A stretch of DNA of 64,000 bases. Origin: CBDUEF01 sp018063485. Lineage in GTDB: Bacteria > Pseudomonadota > Alphaproteobacteria > Rhodobacterales > Rhodobacteraceae. A model generated the notes under the pieces. It saw only the letters and a list, made by a program, of their open reading frames with translations. It ran no database searches and was not told the DNA's origin. The translations under genes and the position numbers were made by a program. Below, one piece after another: positions 63,921 to 64,000 of this stretch. Position 1 is the stretch's first letter. Every line of letters starts with the position of its first letter. The DNA is taken from the NCBI GenBank assembly GCA_037045435.1, contig JBAOID010000018.1:186001-250000 (forward strand). Reading direction: 5' to 3'.

Positions 63921-64000
63921 ATGAAAAATGAGTCGCAGCCGGATCGCAAGACAGAGCAGACCGAGCGGGTTGGCGAATTGTTGGCACGTCCTGCGTGGAA
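63921..64000 (+). CDS. Start of an unidentified gene (cut by window edge)
   Basis: An ATG at 63921 with GGAG seven bases upstream opens a frame MKNESQPDRKTEQTERVGEL, then LARPAW, to the window end. The 26 residues are hydrophilic and not diagnostic. It is divergent from ctaD and preceded by an FNR-type box, so oxygen-linked regulation is possible. I cannot name it. Confidence 0.5.
   Translation, partial: MKNESQPDRKTEQTERVGELLARPAW

Overview
The window is a gene-dense stretch of a GC-rich alphaproteobacterial chromosome, almost certainly from the order Rhodobacterales (Rhodobacter/Roseobacter relatives). The reasons are a cytochrome aa3 subunit I that reads very like the Rhodobacter CtaD, several small families typical of this group (DUF1467, DUF2125, DUF2244, DUF6455-like, DUF1800/DUF1501), a Rhodobacterales-type PEP-utilising protein, and FNR- and CtrA-type boxes. 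I see no rRNA, tRNA, CRISPR array, insertion sequence or prophage.

Layout. 0-7 kb: start of glyA, nadK, propionyl-CoA synthetase prpE, malic enzyme maeB and a cupin protein. 7.1-11.7 kb: a tightly overlapping nucleoside-salvage operon cdd-deoA-deoB-add-upp. 11.7-18.5 kb: a SPOR protein, an M48-like protein without its zinc motif, a DMT exporter, thymidine kinase, a broken small gene, a DEAD-box helicase and an AT-rich gene remnant. 18.5-30.5 kb: carB, pabB-pabC, aspS, DUF1800/DUF1501 pair, acetyltransferase, MliC-like protein, response regulator. 30.7-36.5 kb: methylmalonyl-CoA epimerase and many small genes (DUF1467, EI24, nitroreductase, YggU, M48 lipoprotein, DUF6455-like, IMPACT, dgkA, DUF2125). 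36.6-46.6 kb: a MotA/MotB-like pair, clpA, gloB, a PPDK-like protein and a cell-wall hydrolase. 46.6-54.8 kb: folB-folP-glmM, an aldehyde dehydrogenase, ilvC with two divergent Lrp genes, and a class V aminotransferase. 54.7-64 kb: UbiH-type monooxygenase, an FNR-box small membrane protein, HAD nucleotidase, GntR regulator, an MshEN-GT2 glycosyltransferase, carA, yqeY, DUF2244, ctaD and the start of another gene.

How the genes fit together. Pyrimidine metabolism is strongly represented: de novo (carA, carB) and salvage (cdd, deoA, deoB, upp, tdk, a possible HAD 5'-nucleotidase). prpE and the methylmalonyl-CoA epimerase belong to propionate assimilation, and maeB links the resulting C4 acids to pyruvate. 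pabB, pabC, folB and folP belong to folate synthesis. Envelope functions recur (SPOR, SleB-type hydrolase, MotA/MotB-like pair, glmM, GT2, MliC).

The most useful regulatory observations are three FNR-consensus boxes in front of poorly known genes, a triple 11-bp-phased TTAACC array (CtrA type) in front of the MshEN-GT2 gene, a TTTGCAAA-type cluster (ScfR/PccR type) upstream of prpE, and a perfect 18-bp palindrome upstream of maeB.

A caution: about ten single-base frameshifts interrupt otherwise well-conserved genes, including carA and carB. Nearly all are explained by one extra base. This looks more like sequence error than biological decay, so I give full gene extents and mark the break.
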